37,278 bases of DNA from a virus, in IMG/VR virus record IMGVR_UViG_3300046460_000419, positions 1 to 37,278 of that record. One strand, 5' to 3'. A program made the position numbers and the translations under genes. The notes below the pieces were generated by a model. It did not search any database, was not told the origin of the DNA, and saw only the letters and a list, made by a program, of their open reading frames with translations. Shown here piece by piece: positions 28,442 to 37,011 of the stretch (its first letter is position 1; the number at the start of each line of letters is the position of its first letter).

Positions 28442-30685
28442 ATGCCGACCTTCGGAGCGTTTGGAAAATCGGCGCTGTCAAGTGATTTGCCGGGACCGGT
28501 CGGCGCTGTCGCCCCGACGCCGTTCTTTGATGCGGTCGGCGCGGGGGCCGATTACGGCTGGAACGTCATGCGCGGCGGCGCGCGGGGTGATGAGTATCAG
28601 CATGAACTGCTTAGGCGGCATGCCCAACTGGAGAAGAGAACAGGCCAGAAGATCAAATGGTCTTCCCAGATGTTCGGCCAGGACAAGCTGTCAGAGCGCA
28701 TGCTGGGCGCTGTCGTCGATCCGGCGATGCGCGCTATCGGGGTGCAGCAAAGCGACGAAAGCTACGAAGCCCAGGTGGCCGCCCTGAAGGCTGATCATCC
28801 CGGCGCGCTCGATGACATCGAAAGCTCAGAGCAGATCCTAACGCGTCTGCAGGGGAAATGGTCGGCGAAGGGCCAGAAGGTCGCCGAGGCCAGCTACTAC
28901 CGGACCGGAGCGGCGGGCGTGTTTGTCGGCCAGACGGGCGCAAGCATGGCCGAGCCCGAGAACGTCGGCGCCATGATCGCGACCGGGCCTCTCGGCGCGG
29001 GACGCAGCCTCGCGGTCCGCATGCTGGCCCAAGGGGCTGCAAATGCTGGCGTCGAGGCGACGTTGGTTCCGCAGCGGTTCGAGGACGCCAAACGCTTTGG
29101 CGGGCCGCAATACACCGCCGGACAGGCCACGCTGGATATCGCAGGGGCCGGACTGGGCGCGGCGGGGTTCGAGGCCCTTGGTGCGGGCGTGAAGGCAGGC
29201 CTTCACCAGCTGCGCGGCCTGCGTGGCGCGGTCTCGGCCGATCCCGCGATGCGAGGCGCGTTCGACGTCGTCGAGACAGCCGCGCGCGACGACGCCATCC
29301 TGGGCGACCTGGGCGGCGCGGAACACCAGCTGGCGCTGGACGCCCTATCGCGGGGCGCGCCGCCACCGCGCCTGGAACCCGACCGCGACCTGGGCGAGCT
29401 GTTCAACGGCGGGGCCTCGTCGGCCGACTACAAGGGCCGCACGATCGCCGTCGAGAGCTTCGACCCGGCGACCCTGGCCACCGATCCCGCGCGCTTCCAG
29501 TACAAGGCCGACGCAGACGCCCAGGGCGTCACGGCGCGCCTGAAGGGCGTCGAGGCCTGGGACCCGCTGGCCGCCGGCCGCGTGATGGTGTTCGAGGATC
29601 AGGGCGGCGCGCGGTTCATCGCCGATGGTCACCAGCGTTTCGGCCTGATCAGCCGTCTGAACGATGATCGTGGTTTCGCCCACCAGCTCGACGGCTTCCT
29701 GTTCCGCGAGGCCGACGGCTGGAAGGCCCAGGACGTGCGGGTGTTGGCCGCGCTGAAGAACATTCGCGAGGGCTCGGGCAATCCGCTGGACGCCGCCAAG
29801 GTGTTCCGCGACGCGCCCCAGGCCCTGCAGGATCGCAGCCTGCCGGTGACGGGGGAATTCATGGCCCAGGCGCGCGGCCTGGCCAGCCTGTCGCCCGAGG
29901 CGTTCGGCGCCGTGGTCAACAAGGTTCTGCCCGAGCGCTACGCCGCCGAGATCGGCCAGCTGGCCGACGGGCGTCCCGATCTGCACATGGACATGGTGCG
30001 CCTGCTGAAGGTGGCCGACCCGTCCAATGGTGACGAGGCGCGCGCCCTGGTCATGGAAGCCCTGCAGGACGACTGGATCAAGGGCGAGGGCGAGACGGCC
30101 GACCTGTTCGGCCACGATCCCTCGATATCGGCCATGATCGGCCGCGCCAAGGTGGCGGCCAGCGTCAAGCGCAGCCTGGCGCGCGACGCCAAGCTGTTCG
30201 GCCAGCTGGTCAAGCACGCCGACGCGATCGAGGCCGGCGGCAACGCCCTGGCCCGCGACGCCAACCAGGCTCGGCTGGCCACCGACCGCGCCGCCCTGGA
30301 AGTGACCGCCAAGCTGGCCTTGCGCCATGGCCCGATCGGCGAGGCGATGGCCGAGGCGGCCGGGCGGGTGGCGAAGGGCGAGAACCCGGCCTCGGCCGCC
30401 AAGGCCGTGCTGGCCCGCGTGCGCGAGGCCCTGGAGGCCGGGGAGCGCCTTGACGAGACGCGGGGCGTCGCCCTGGACCCGCAGGCCCCCACGGCCTCCG
30501 GCGAGGCCCTGTTGAAGGGCTTTGACGACCCGACGGGGGAGGGCGCGAAGGCCCAGGCCAAGGCCGCCCCTGAGGACGCGGAATTCGAGGCCGAGGGACC
30601 GCCCGGCCTGTTCGACGATCTGCCGCAGACCGGCGGGGCCGCCAAGGCTCGCGACGCGCTGCTGGCGTGTGTTCCTGGGGAGTGA
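28442..30685 (+). CDS. Internal virion protein with DdrB/ParB-like domain
   Basis: A 747-residue giant protein of the ejection module. Residues about 350-470 match the DdrB-like branch of the ParB superfamily: FQYKADADAQGVTARLKG, WDPLAAGRVMVFED, then FIADGHQRFGLISRL, the GHQR box conserved in ParB/Srx-type nucleases. Such domains occur in large phage internal proteins and may bind or nick DNA or hydrolyse nucleotides. Residues about 180-260 are Gly/Ala-rich and hydrophobic, possibly membrane-interacting. The C-terminal 200 residues are Ala-rich helices. By eye the first 200 codons have lower G+C and unlike codon use, suggesting N-terminal module exchange next to the 22-bp repeat. The stop overlaps the next gene (TGATG). 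Confidence 0.75.
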   Translation: MPTFGAFGKSALSSDLPGPVGAVAPTPFFDAVGAGADYGWNVMRGGARGDEYQHELLRRHAQLEKRTGQKIKWSSQMFGQDKLSERMLGAVVDPAMRAIGVQQSDESYEAQVAALKADHPGALDDIESSEQILTRLQGKWSAKGQKVAEASYYRTGAAGVFVGQTGASMAEPENVGAMIATGPLGAGRSLAVRMLAQGAANAGVEATLVPQRFEDAKRFGGPQYTAGQATLDIAGAGLGAAGFEALGAGVKAGLHQLRGLRGAVSADPAMRGAFDVVETAARDDAILGDLGGAEHQLALDALSRGAPPPRLEPDRDLGELFNGGASSADYKGRTIAVESFDPATLATDPARFQYKADADAQGVTARLKGVEAWDPLAAGRVMVFEDQGGARFIADGHQRFGLISRLNDDRGFAHQLDGFLFREADGWKAQDVRVLAALKNIREGSGNPLDAAKVFRDAPQALQDRSLPVTGEFMAQARGLASLSPEAFGAVVNKVLPERYAAEIGQLADGRPDLHMDMVRLLKVADPSNGDEARALVMEALQDDWIKGEGETADLFGHDPSISAMIGRAKVAASVKRSLARDAKLFGQLVKHADAIEAGGNALARDANQARLATDRAALEVTAKLALRHGPIGEAMAEAAGRVAKGENPASAAKAVLARVREALEAGERLDETRGVALDPQAPTASGEALLKGFDDPTGEGAKAQAKAAPEDAEFEAEGPPGLFDDLPQTGGAAKARDALLACVPGE

Positions 30686-31005
30686 TGACGATGCGGCTTC
30701 TGGACCTTGAGCCCCAATGGATCAACGACGGTTGCGGGGTAAGGATCGGCTTCATGTTCCGCTGTCCTACCAATCCCGAGTTTTGGCAGACTTGCTTCCG
30801 TGAGAGCCCTCAGCGTCGGGTTCAAAGGGAGATCTTTGAAAGGATGTTCGGCGAGGACAACGACCATGTAGTGCAGGGCTGCACGCCCGGCACGCGCTGG
30901 TCCTGGTCTACCGAGGACTTCGCGACCATCTCCGTCACGCCGTCGATTGACGGCAGTCCCGGTGGTCTCTGGCACGGGTTCGTCACCGATGGTGATATCC
31001 GGTGA
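30685..31005 (+). CDS. DUF6527-like small protein inserted in ejection module
   Basis: A 106-residue protein starting MTMRLLDLEPQWINDGCGVRIGFMFRCPTN. The C-terminus carries VQGCTPGTRWSWS, ISVTPSIDGSPGGLWHGFVTDGDIR, which I recognise as the DUF6527 pattern (PSI...GxWHxFI..G.I). The Cys and His residues hint at metal binding, but the function is unknown. By eye its G+C is below that of its neighbours. It is flanked by overlaps (TGATG at the start, GTGA at the stop), so it is translated between two giant virion proteins, yet it does not look structural: a likely passenger gene. Confidence 0.65.
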   Translation: MTMRLLDLEPQWINDGCGVRIGFMFRCPTNPEFWQTCFRESPQRRVQREIFERMFGEDNDHVVQGCTPGTRWSWSTEDFATISVTPSIDGSPGGLWHGFVTDGDIR

Positions 31006-33680
31006 CCAAGTTCCTCGGCTGCATCGAAGAGGCCATCACGGGCGGCGAGGTCGATAAGGATCTCGCGGCCGAACTGCGCGAGGCCTATGGCGACGCCTTT
31101 CAGTCGGCGTCCGAAGCGCTCGGCCCGGCCGAGGCCGACCGCATGGCCGGCAAGGCCGTCGTCGCGGCGCTGGACCGCGCCGTCCTGCGCGAAACCCGCC
31201 TGCGCGCCATGTCGGTTCGCACGCGCCGCGCGGCGCTGGAGAACCTGGCGGCGTTCAAGAAGAGCCGGGGCTATACCGGCGTCCAGACGCTGGGCGGCGG
31301 CAAAGGCAAGGGCCCGCCCAAGGATGGCTGGGTGCAGGGCGGCGCGCCGCCCCCCAAAGGCCCCTACGCCAACGGCAAGGCAGCGGCCGATTACCTGATC
31401 GAGCTGGTCGACGGCCAGGGCGGCCTGGCGGGCGCGCCCGGCGCCAGTGTCAAGGGCCGCTATCAGGCGGTGCGCGGCCAGTTCGACGCCATGATGGCCG
31501 ACCTCATCGAGAAGTTCGAGACGCGGACGGGCTTCGATACGCCCGGCAACGCCTCGTTGGAAAACATCGTTCGCGAGGCGTTCGGCGAGGACAGCGGTGA
31601 CCAGGCCGCCAAGGCCATGGCCCAGGCGTTCGACGGCACGGCCGAGCATGCGCGCCGCCTGTTCAACGCGGCCGGCGGCGAGATCGGCAAGCTGGACCGG
31701 TGGGGCTTGCCCCAGACCCACGATCCCATGGCGGTGCGCCGCGCCGGCCGCGACAACTGGGTCGAGGCGATCGCGCCGCGTCTGGACCGCGCGCGGATGA
31801 TCGACCGCGTCACCGAAATGCCGTTCACCGACAAGCGCCTGAAGGCGGTGTTGGGCGACGTCTGGGACACCATCGTCACCGGCGGACTGGACGCCCACGC
31901 GCCCGGCGAGCGCCTGGGCAAGGGCAAGCTGGCCAACCAGCGGCAGGAACACCGGTTCCTGATGTTCAAGTCGGCCGACGACTGGATGGCCTATCAGGGC
32001 CAGTTCGGCACGGCCGACCCGTTCGCGGCGATGATCAACCACCTGGACGGCATGGCCCGCGACATCGCCCGCCTGCAGGTGCTGGGTCCCAACCCCGATA
32101 ACCAATTCGCCTGGCTGTCGGCGTTCGCCGAGCGCGAGGGCGTGCTGGAAGCCCGCGACGGCGCGAACAAGGCCGACGCCAACGCCCGCCACGCCGTGGC
32201 CACGGCCCAGACAATGTATCGCACCTTCACCGGCGAGACCGCGACGCCCTATGGCCGCAACGTCGTGGCCGCCGTCGCGGGCGGCGCGGTGCGCAGCTAT
32301 CTGACAGCCGCGCAGCTGGGGTCCGCGATCATCCTGGACGTGACCAGCAACCCGATCTTCGCCGCCCAGACGCGGGCCTTCACCGGCCTGTCCAAGCTGG
32401 GCGATTTCCAGGCCTGGCAGGGCCACGTGTTCTCGAAAGACGTCCGCGCCACGGCGGCGCGATCGGGGTTCATCGTCGAGACCGCCCGCGCCCAGCTGCA
32501 GTCGTCCAGCCAGGACGTGCTGCGCATGCACACGGCCGGCGGCAAGGCCCTAGCGGGGATCAACGCCTTCACGCGCCGCCTGCCCGTCGCCGTCATGCGC
32601 GCCCAGGGCCTGGCCGGCAATATGGCCGCCACCCGGTGGGCCTTCCAGCATGAGTTCATGGGCGCGCTGTTCGACCGGCGCGGAAAGACCCTGGCCCAGC
32701 TGCTGAAGGGCGACGCCGAGGACGTTGAGTTTGGCCAGGTGCTGAAGGCGCGGGGGTTCAGCGAGGTCGACTGGGCCAAGATCCGCTCCACCGACCCCGA
32801 GACGCCCGCCGACGGCGTGTCGTTCCTGTCGCCCACGAAGGTCGGCGCGGCGCATGGCGACGAACTGGGCTGGCGGCTTTCGGAAATGATCGAGCGCCAG
32901 ACGCGCCTGGCCGTGCCCGAGGCGTCGCTTTGGGCGCGCGCGCACCTGATCGGCGACACGCGGCCGGGCACGGTGCAAGGCGAGATCCGCCGCAGCCTGG
33001 CGGCCTATCGCTCATTCACCGTGACCCAGACCTTCCTGTGGGGGCGCGAGTTCACGGCGCGGGCCATGGACAAGCCGAACTGGGGCCTGGCGGCGGCCGG
33101 CGGGGTCGCGCCGCTGGTGATCAGCCTGACCTTGGGCGCCGCCCTGGGCATCGGTCTGCGCGACATCGTCAAGGGCAATGATCCGCGGCCGATGGATGAC
33201 GGCAAGTTCTGGAGCGCCGCGCTACTGCAGGGCGGCGGCCTGGGGATCATGGGCGATTTCTTCTACGCGGCCCAGGCGCGCAACGGCAAAAGCTCGGCCC
33301 TGACCAGCATGGGGGCGGGCGCGGCGCTGATCTCGGACGCCTGGGACCTGACCGGCGGCAATGTCGGCCAAATCGCGGACGCCATGGGCGAGGGCGACAG
33401 CTTCGGCGACGCCCTGGACAAGGCCAAGCCCGGCCGCGACGCCGCCAAGTTCGCGGCGCGATACTCGCCAATCTCGTCGCTGTGGTGGGCGCGGGCGGCC
33501 TATGACCGCATGGTGGTCGACCAGCTGCAGAAGCTGCTGGACCCCGAGGCCGAGGAGGATTTCGCGCGCCAGAGCCGCCGCATGGAGCGCGACATGGGCC
33601 AGGGCCAGTGGTGGCCCGAGGGCGACGCTCTGCCCGAGCGCGCCCCGAACGTGGCCACGGCGGCCGGCGCGCAACCCTAG
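31002..33680 (+). CDS. Large internal virion / DNA-ejection protein
   Basis: An 892-residue protein, the largest ejection candidate, in the T7 Gp16 position before the tail fibre. It is mostly long helices, with hydrophobic, potentially membrane-spanning stretches near residues 685-725 (GLAAAGGVAPLVISLTLGAALGIGL) and about 745-760. I see no transglycosylase motif; the wall-cleaving domain sits in the 25849 gene instead. It probably extends with its partners into a periplasmic channel for genome entry. The start is GTG at 31002, overlapping the previous stop (GTGA). The stop is followed by a gap with a repeat and a hairpin before the fibre gene. Confidence 0.75.
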   Translation: MTKFLGCIEEAITGGEVDKDLAAELREAYGDAFQSASEALGPAEADRMAGKAVVAALDRAVLRETRLRAMSVRTRRAALENLAAFKKSRGYTGVQTLGGGKGKGPPKDGWVQGGAPPPKGPYANGKAAADYLIELVDGQGGLAGAPGASVKGRYQAVRGQFDAMMADLIEKFETRTGFDTPGNASLENIVREAFGEDSGDQAAKAMAQAFDGTAEHARRLFNAAGGEIGKLDRWGLPQTHDPMAVRRAGRDNWVEAIAPRLDRARMIDRVTEMPFTDKRLKAVLGDVWDTIVTGGLDAHAPGERLGKGKLANQRQEHRFLMFKSADDWMAYQGQFGTADPFAAMINHLDGMARDIARLQVLGPNPDNQFAWLSAFAEREGVLEARDGANKADANARHAVATAQTMYRTFTGETATPYGRNVVAAVAGGAVRSYLTAAQLGSAIILDVTSNPIFAAQTRAFTGLSKLGDFQAWQGHVFSKDVRATAARSGFIVETARAQLQSSSQDVLRMHTAGGKALAGINAFTRRLPVAVMRAQGLAGNMAATRWAFQHEFMGALFDRRGKTLAQLLKGDAEDVEFGQVLKARGFSEVDWAKIRSTDPETPADGVSFLSPTKVGAAHGDELGWRLSEMIERQTRLAVPEASLWARAHLIGDTRPGTVQGEIRRSLAAYRSFTVTQTFLWGREFTARAMDKPNWGLAAAGGVAPLVISLTLGAALGIGLRDIVKGNDPRPMDDGKFWSAALLQGGGLGIMGDFFYAAQARNGKSSALTSMGAGAALISDAWDLTGGNVGQIADAMGEGDSFGDALDKAKPGRDAAKFAARYSPISSLWWARAAYDRMVVDQLQKLLDPEAEEDFARQSRRMERDMGQGQWWPEGDALPERAPNVATAAGAQP

Positions 33681-33690
33681 GGCGGGGCGC

Positions 33691-33708
33691 GCTTATCCAC
33701 GCCTCGCG
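33691..33708 (+). repeat. 18-bp element GCTTATCCACGCCTCGCG, copy 2
   Basis: Exact copy of 22714-22731, 20 bases before the tail-fibre start. Here its end (CCTCGCG, 33702-33708) also forms the left arm of a hairpin that covers the fibre ribosome site. Confidence 0.6.
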
Positions 33709-33721
33709 CCCCCGCGCGAGG
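33702..33721 (+). promoter_or_regulatory. Hairpin masking tail-fibre ribosome binding site
   Basis: CCTCGCG (33702-33708) pairs perfectly with CGCGAGG (33715-33721) around a six-base loop. The GAGG that serves as ribosome site for ATG 33729 is the end of the right arm, so folding of the mRNA would hide it and lower fibre synthesis. Confidence 0.5.
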
Positions 33722-33728
33722 ATGGCCC

Positions 33729-35861
33729 ATGACCGTCGCCACCGAATATCCGCGCACGCTGCTGAGCCCCACCGTCCCGACGGGAACGTTCGTGGTTGGC
33801 TTCTCGTTCGCCGACGACGCCGACCTGGTGGTGACCGTGACGCCGACCGGCGGCAGTCGTCTGGATCGGACCCTTGGGGTCCACTACATCGTCACCGGAG
33901 ATTACCTGGCGGGCGGCGGCCAGGTCGAGTTCGTGCCCGCCTACTGGCCGCCCGCCCACGCCCAGGTCGAGATCCTGAGGCGGACCCCGATCGAGCAGCC
34001 CAGCGGCTATGGCGACGTCAGTCGGTTCATGCCGCGCCAGATCGAAGCCAGCCTTGATCGCCTGACCCGCGCCCAGCAGGAAGCCCGGCTGGCGGCCGAG
34101 ATCGGCGTGCGCGGCGAGAAGGGCGACCCCGGCGAGCCGACCGACACCGTGGGCACCGCCCTTGAGGTGCCGGGTCTGGCCCTGGCCGGCCGCCACGCCA
34201 TCCGCACCACTGGCCGCGCCTCGGCCGGAGATCGGGGCGACGGTCTGTTCGGCCTCAGGTCCGGTTTGCCGGCGCACTCGGGATATGTGGTGTCATCCGA
34301 CGGCGTCGTGTTCGAGCTGGCCGACCCGGTCGTGCGGCCCCAGCAGTTCGGCGCGGGCGCGGCGGGGTTCGCCTCGGCCTTCGCCCTGGGGCGCGCCGTC
34401 GAGGCCTCGGGCCTGACCTATGCGGTGACCTCGTCTCTGGCGGTGCCGGCCGGTGCGCGGCTGGAAGGCCGGGGCGGCCTGATCAGCGGCCAGACGGGCA
34501 CGGCGCTACGGTTCGACGGCGACGACGCCGTCGTGGTGGGTCTCTCCATGACGGGCGTCTCCACGGACCAGGTCATCGGGGCCAGCGCCGGGGCGAATGT
34601 GACCGTGCGCGACGTGCGCATCGACTGTTCGAGCAGCTCGGCCGCCGGCCACGGCGTGCAGATGAACGTCGGCGCCCTGGACGCCTGGACCCTGGACGGC
34701 CTGGATATCGTGGCCAAGGGCTTTGGCCTGCTGGTCAACACCAATGCCGGCGGCTCTGACGGCCTGATGGTGCTGGGCGCGCGGCTCATCAGCGAGACCG
34801 GCGACGCGATCGAATACAACGCGCCAGGCACCGCGCTCTACCACGTGCTGACCTGGGGATGCGTGTTGACCGTCAGCGGCGGCAGCAGCGTCAATTCCGG
34901 CTTCGGCCTGGGCATGGCCCATGTGCAGGGCTTCGTGGCCGGCGGCCTGGTGATCCGTCGCAGCCGCCAGGAGGCGCTGCACTTCGAGGACGGTTGCCAT
35001 ACCGGTGCGATCGTCGGCGTCGCCGGGCGGAACGTCGGCGGCGATGGCGTGCGCCACCTGATCGGCATCGCCAACAAGACCGAGAGCGCCCCGCTGGCCT
35101 TCGTGGGCCTGGCCTTCGAAAGCGTCGGCGGGGTGGCCAACAGCTCGGGGTTCCGCAACGTCTGGGACACCAACGGGGTGCAGACCCGCAGCCCTTTGGT
35201 CGCGGGTGTTTTTCGAGGCTTCAGCTACGGCGCGTGGCTGGACGGACCGGGCCTGTACGCGGCGACCTATCTGAGCTTCCAAGGGATCACCACGGCCCTG
35301 TTGAAGGTGGCCAACGCGCGGACCTTCACTCAGGTGCCGGGCGACTTCTTTTCAAAGGATGCGCCGCTGTTCGTGGAGTGCAGTGACGGTAGCGGCTTCA
35401 CCCTGCCCAAGTTCCACGAAGAAAACTACCTGCCCAACCCCATGGTGACGCGCCTGGCCACGCGCCGGGTACCGGGCATCAAGCTGCGCGGTTTCTCGGG
35501 GCGGTGCCCGGACTTCACCAACAGCGCCGGGGTGGGTGCGCAGTGGGTGCCGCTGTTCGCGGCCCCGGTGCGCATGCGCGGCGCGCTGACCCTGTTCATC
35601 CAGTGGGCCGGCAACGGCTTCGGGATCTTCTGGGAAGGCGATGTTCTCTACACCGGCTATCTGGTCGACGGGGTGACCGCCTCGACCGCCTTCCTGCCGG
35701 CGACCAACGTCATCAAGGATCTGACCTCCGACTTCGACGTCGCCACCGGCGCGCCGCTGCGCATCAATAGCGGCATGGTCGAGATCTCGCTCTACTTCTC
35801 CAACGCGGCAAGCCGACTGGCCCGGATCTGGGTCGAGTTCGAAGGCGCCTACTATGTGTGA
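33729..35861 (+). CDS. Tail fibre/spike with T7 Gp17-like N-terminus
   Basis: A 710-residue host-recognition protein. Residues about 1-120 match the T7 fibre attachment domain: FVVGFSFADDADLVVTVT, LDRTLGVHYIV, QVEILRRTPIEQPSGYGDVSRFMPRQIEASLDRLTRAQQEA. A short collagen-like GVRGEKGDPGEP follows near 127-138. Residues about 190-480 look like a right-handed beta-helix (repeated V/I-x-G-x-N/D turns such as VTVRDVRIDCSSSSAAGHGVQMN), typical of polysaccharide-binding or -cleaving spikes. The C-terminal 150 residues are probably a beta-sandwich trimer or receptor domain. It attaches to the tail nozzle and probably reads a surface glycan, which the Wzy-like gene of the same phage could alter. Confidence 0.85.
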   Translation: MTVATEYPRTLLSPTVPTGTFVVGFSFADDADLVVTVTPTGGSRLDRTLGVHYIVTGDYLAGGGQVEFVPAYWPPAHAQVEILRRTPIEQPSGYGDVSRFMPRQIEASLDRLTRAQQEARLAAEIGVRGEKGDPGEPTDTVGTALEVPGLALAGRHAIRTTGRASAGDRGDGLFGLRSGLPAHSGYVVSSDGVVFELADPVVRPQQFGAGAAGFASAFALGRAVEASGLTYAVTSSLAVPAGARLEGRGGLISGQTGTALRFDGDDAVVVGLSMTGVSTDQVIGASAGANVTVRDVRIDCSSSSAAGHGVQMNVGALDAWTLDGLDIVAKGFGLLVNTNAGGSDGLMVLGARLISETGDAIEYNAPGTALYHVLTWGCVLTVSGGSSVNSGFGLGMAHVQGFVAGGLVIRRSRQEALHFEDGCHTGAIVGVAGRNVGGDGVRHLIGIANKTESAPLAFVGLAFESVGGVANSSGFRNVWDTNGVQTRSPLVAGVFRGFSYGAWLDGPGLYAATYLSFQGITTALLKVANARTFTQVPGDFFSKDAPLFVECSDGSGFTLPKFHEENYLPNPMVTRLATRRVPGIKLRGFSGRCPDFTNSAGVGAQWVPLFAAPVRMRGALTLFIQWAGNGFGIFWEGDVLYTGYLVDGVTASTAFLPATNVIKDLTSDFDVATGAPLRINSGMVEISLYFSNAASRLARIWVEFEGAYYV

Positions 35862-35903
35862 CGCCGCCGCGCCCCTTTCCAAACCCGAGGGAGGCCTAGG
35901 CCG

Positions 35904-36392
35904 ATGATCCTGGAAACCGCGCTGGGCGGAGTGTTCGGCGGCGTTCTGCGCTTTGCCCCCGAAGTCTTGAAGTTCATGGACCGCAAGGGCGACCGCACGC
36001 ACGAGCTGAAGATGTTCGGCCTGCAGCTGGAGGCCGACAAGCTGAAGGGCGACCAGGCGCTATCGCTGGCGCGGACCCAGGCCGAGGCCTCGGCCGACCA
36101 GGGCGAGATCAGCCTGTTGCTCAGCGCCATCCAGGCCCAGGCCAAGCCCAGCGGCGTGCCGTGGGTGGATGCGCTGTCGGTGTCGGTGCGGCCGATCCTG
36201 ACCTATTGGTGGTGCGTCGGCCTGTATAGCGCCGCCCTGATCTGCCAGTACCTGGAAGCGCGCCACGCGGGCGCCGGGAACATTCAGGCCGTGCTGGGCG
36301 TCTGGGGCGGCGACGAAAAGGCCATTGTCGCTTCCATGCTCGCCTTCTGGTTCGCCGACCGCACCCTGCGCAAGCGCGGGATCGGCAAATGA
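35904..36392 (+). CDS. 3TM-type holin
   Basis: A 162-residue protein with three hydrophobic segments: ALGGVFGGVLRFAPEVL near the N-terminus, then a charged amphipathic helix, VRPILTYWWCVGLYSAALICQY at about 93-115, and AIVASMLAFWFADRTL near the end with a basic tail. This matches the 3TM holin family common in phages of alphaproteobacteria. It forms inner-membrane lesions that release or activate the endolysin at a set time. ATG at 35904 follows GAGGGAGG about nine bases upstream, a strong site. The stop overlaps the endolysin start (ATGA). Confidence 0.8.
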   Translation: MILETALGGVFGGVLRFAPEVLKFMDRKGDRTHELKMFGLQLEADKLKGDQALSLARTQAEASADQGEISLLLSAIQAQAKPSGVPWVDALSVSVRPILTYWWCVGLYSAALICQYLEARHAGAGNIQAVLGVWGGDEKAIVASMLAFWFADRTLRKRGIGK

Positions 36393-37000
36393 GCCTGCTG
36401 AGCGACATCGTCGAGCTGATGAAGCCGATCTGTCGCCGGTTCGAGGGGTGGCGGTCGCAGCCCTATCTGTGCCCGGCCCGCGTCTGGACGCAGGGCTATG
36501 GCCATACCGGCCCCGAGGTGACGGCGACGTCGCCGGTGTGGACCAGGCCCAAGGGCGAGGCGGTCCTGGGCTCGGACGCCGAGATCTACGCTCGCGCGGT
36601 GCTGGCCCTGTCGCCGAACCTGCGTCTGCAGCCGGCCGAGATCGGCGCGGCCCTGGGCGACTTCTGCTTCAACCTGGGCTCCACCCGCTACAAGGCCTCG
36701 ACCTTGCGGCGCAAGGTGGCCGAGGAAGATTGGGAAGAGGTCATCGAGCAGCTGGGCAAGTGGGTGTTCGGCGGCGGCAAGCGCCTGCCGGGCCTGGTCG
36801 CCCGGCGGGCGGCGGAGGGCGAGCTGATCCGCGCCGCCTTGGCGCAGAACGACAACGCGAAGGGGGTGGCCGCGCCGGCCGACCCGCGCGCCCAGCTGGC
36901 GGCCGAACTGCGCAAGCTGATTGAAACCAGCCAGGACCCGATCGCGGATCTCCTGAAACTCCTGCAGGCCAACGCGGCCGCAGGGCAACGCGCAGCGTAG
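36389..37000 (+). CDS. GH24 lysozyme endolysin
   Basis: A 203-residue muramidase of the GH24 (T4/P22-type lysozyme) family. FEGWRSQPYLCPARVWTQGYGHT gives the catalytic series E19-(8)-C28-(5)-T34, Cys replacing the more usual Asp. ALGDFCFNLGSTRYKASTLRRKV and LPGLVARRAAEGELI are the family's later motifs. The N-terminus is not a signal-anchor helix, so release should depend on the holin encoded just upstream. The last 60 residues (from about 145) are an extra helical tail beyond the usual lysozyme domain and may aid wall binding. Coupled to the holin by ATGA. Confidence 0.9.
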   Translation: MSLLSDIVELMKPICRRFEGWRSQPYLCPARVWTQGYGHTGPEVTATSPVWTRPKGEAVLGSDAEIYARAVLALSPNLRLQPAEIGAALGDFCFNLGSTRYKASTLRRKVAEEDWEEVIEQLGKWVFGGGKRLPGLVARRAAEGELIRAALAQNDNAKGVAAPADPRAQLAAELRKLIETSQDPIADLLKLLQANAAAGQRAA

Positions 37001-37011
37001 AGGGGGCGTTT

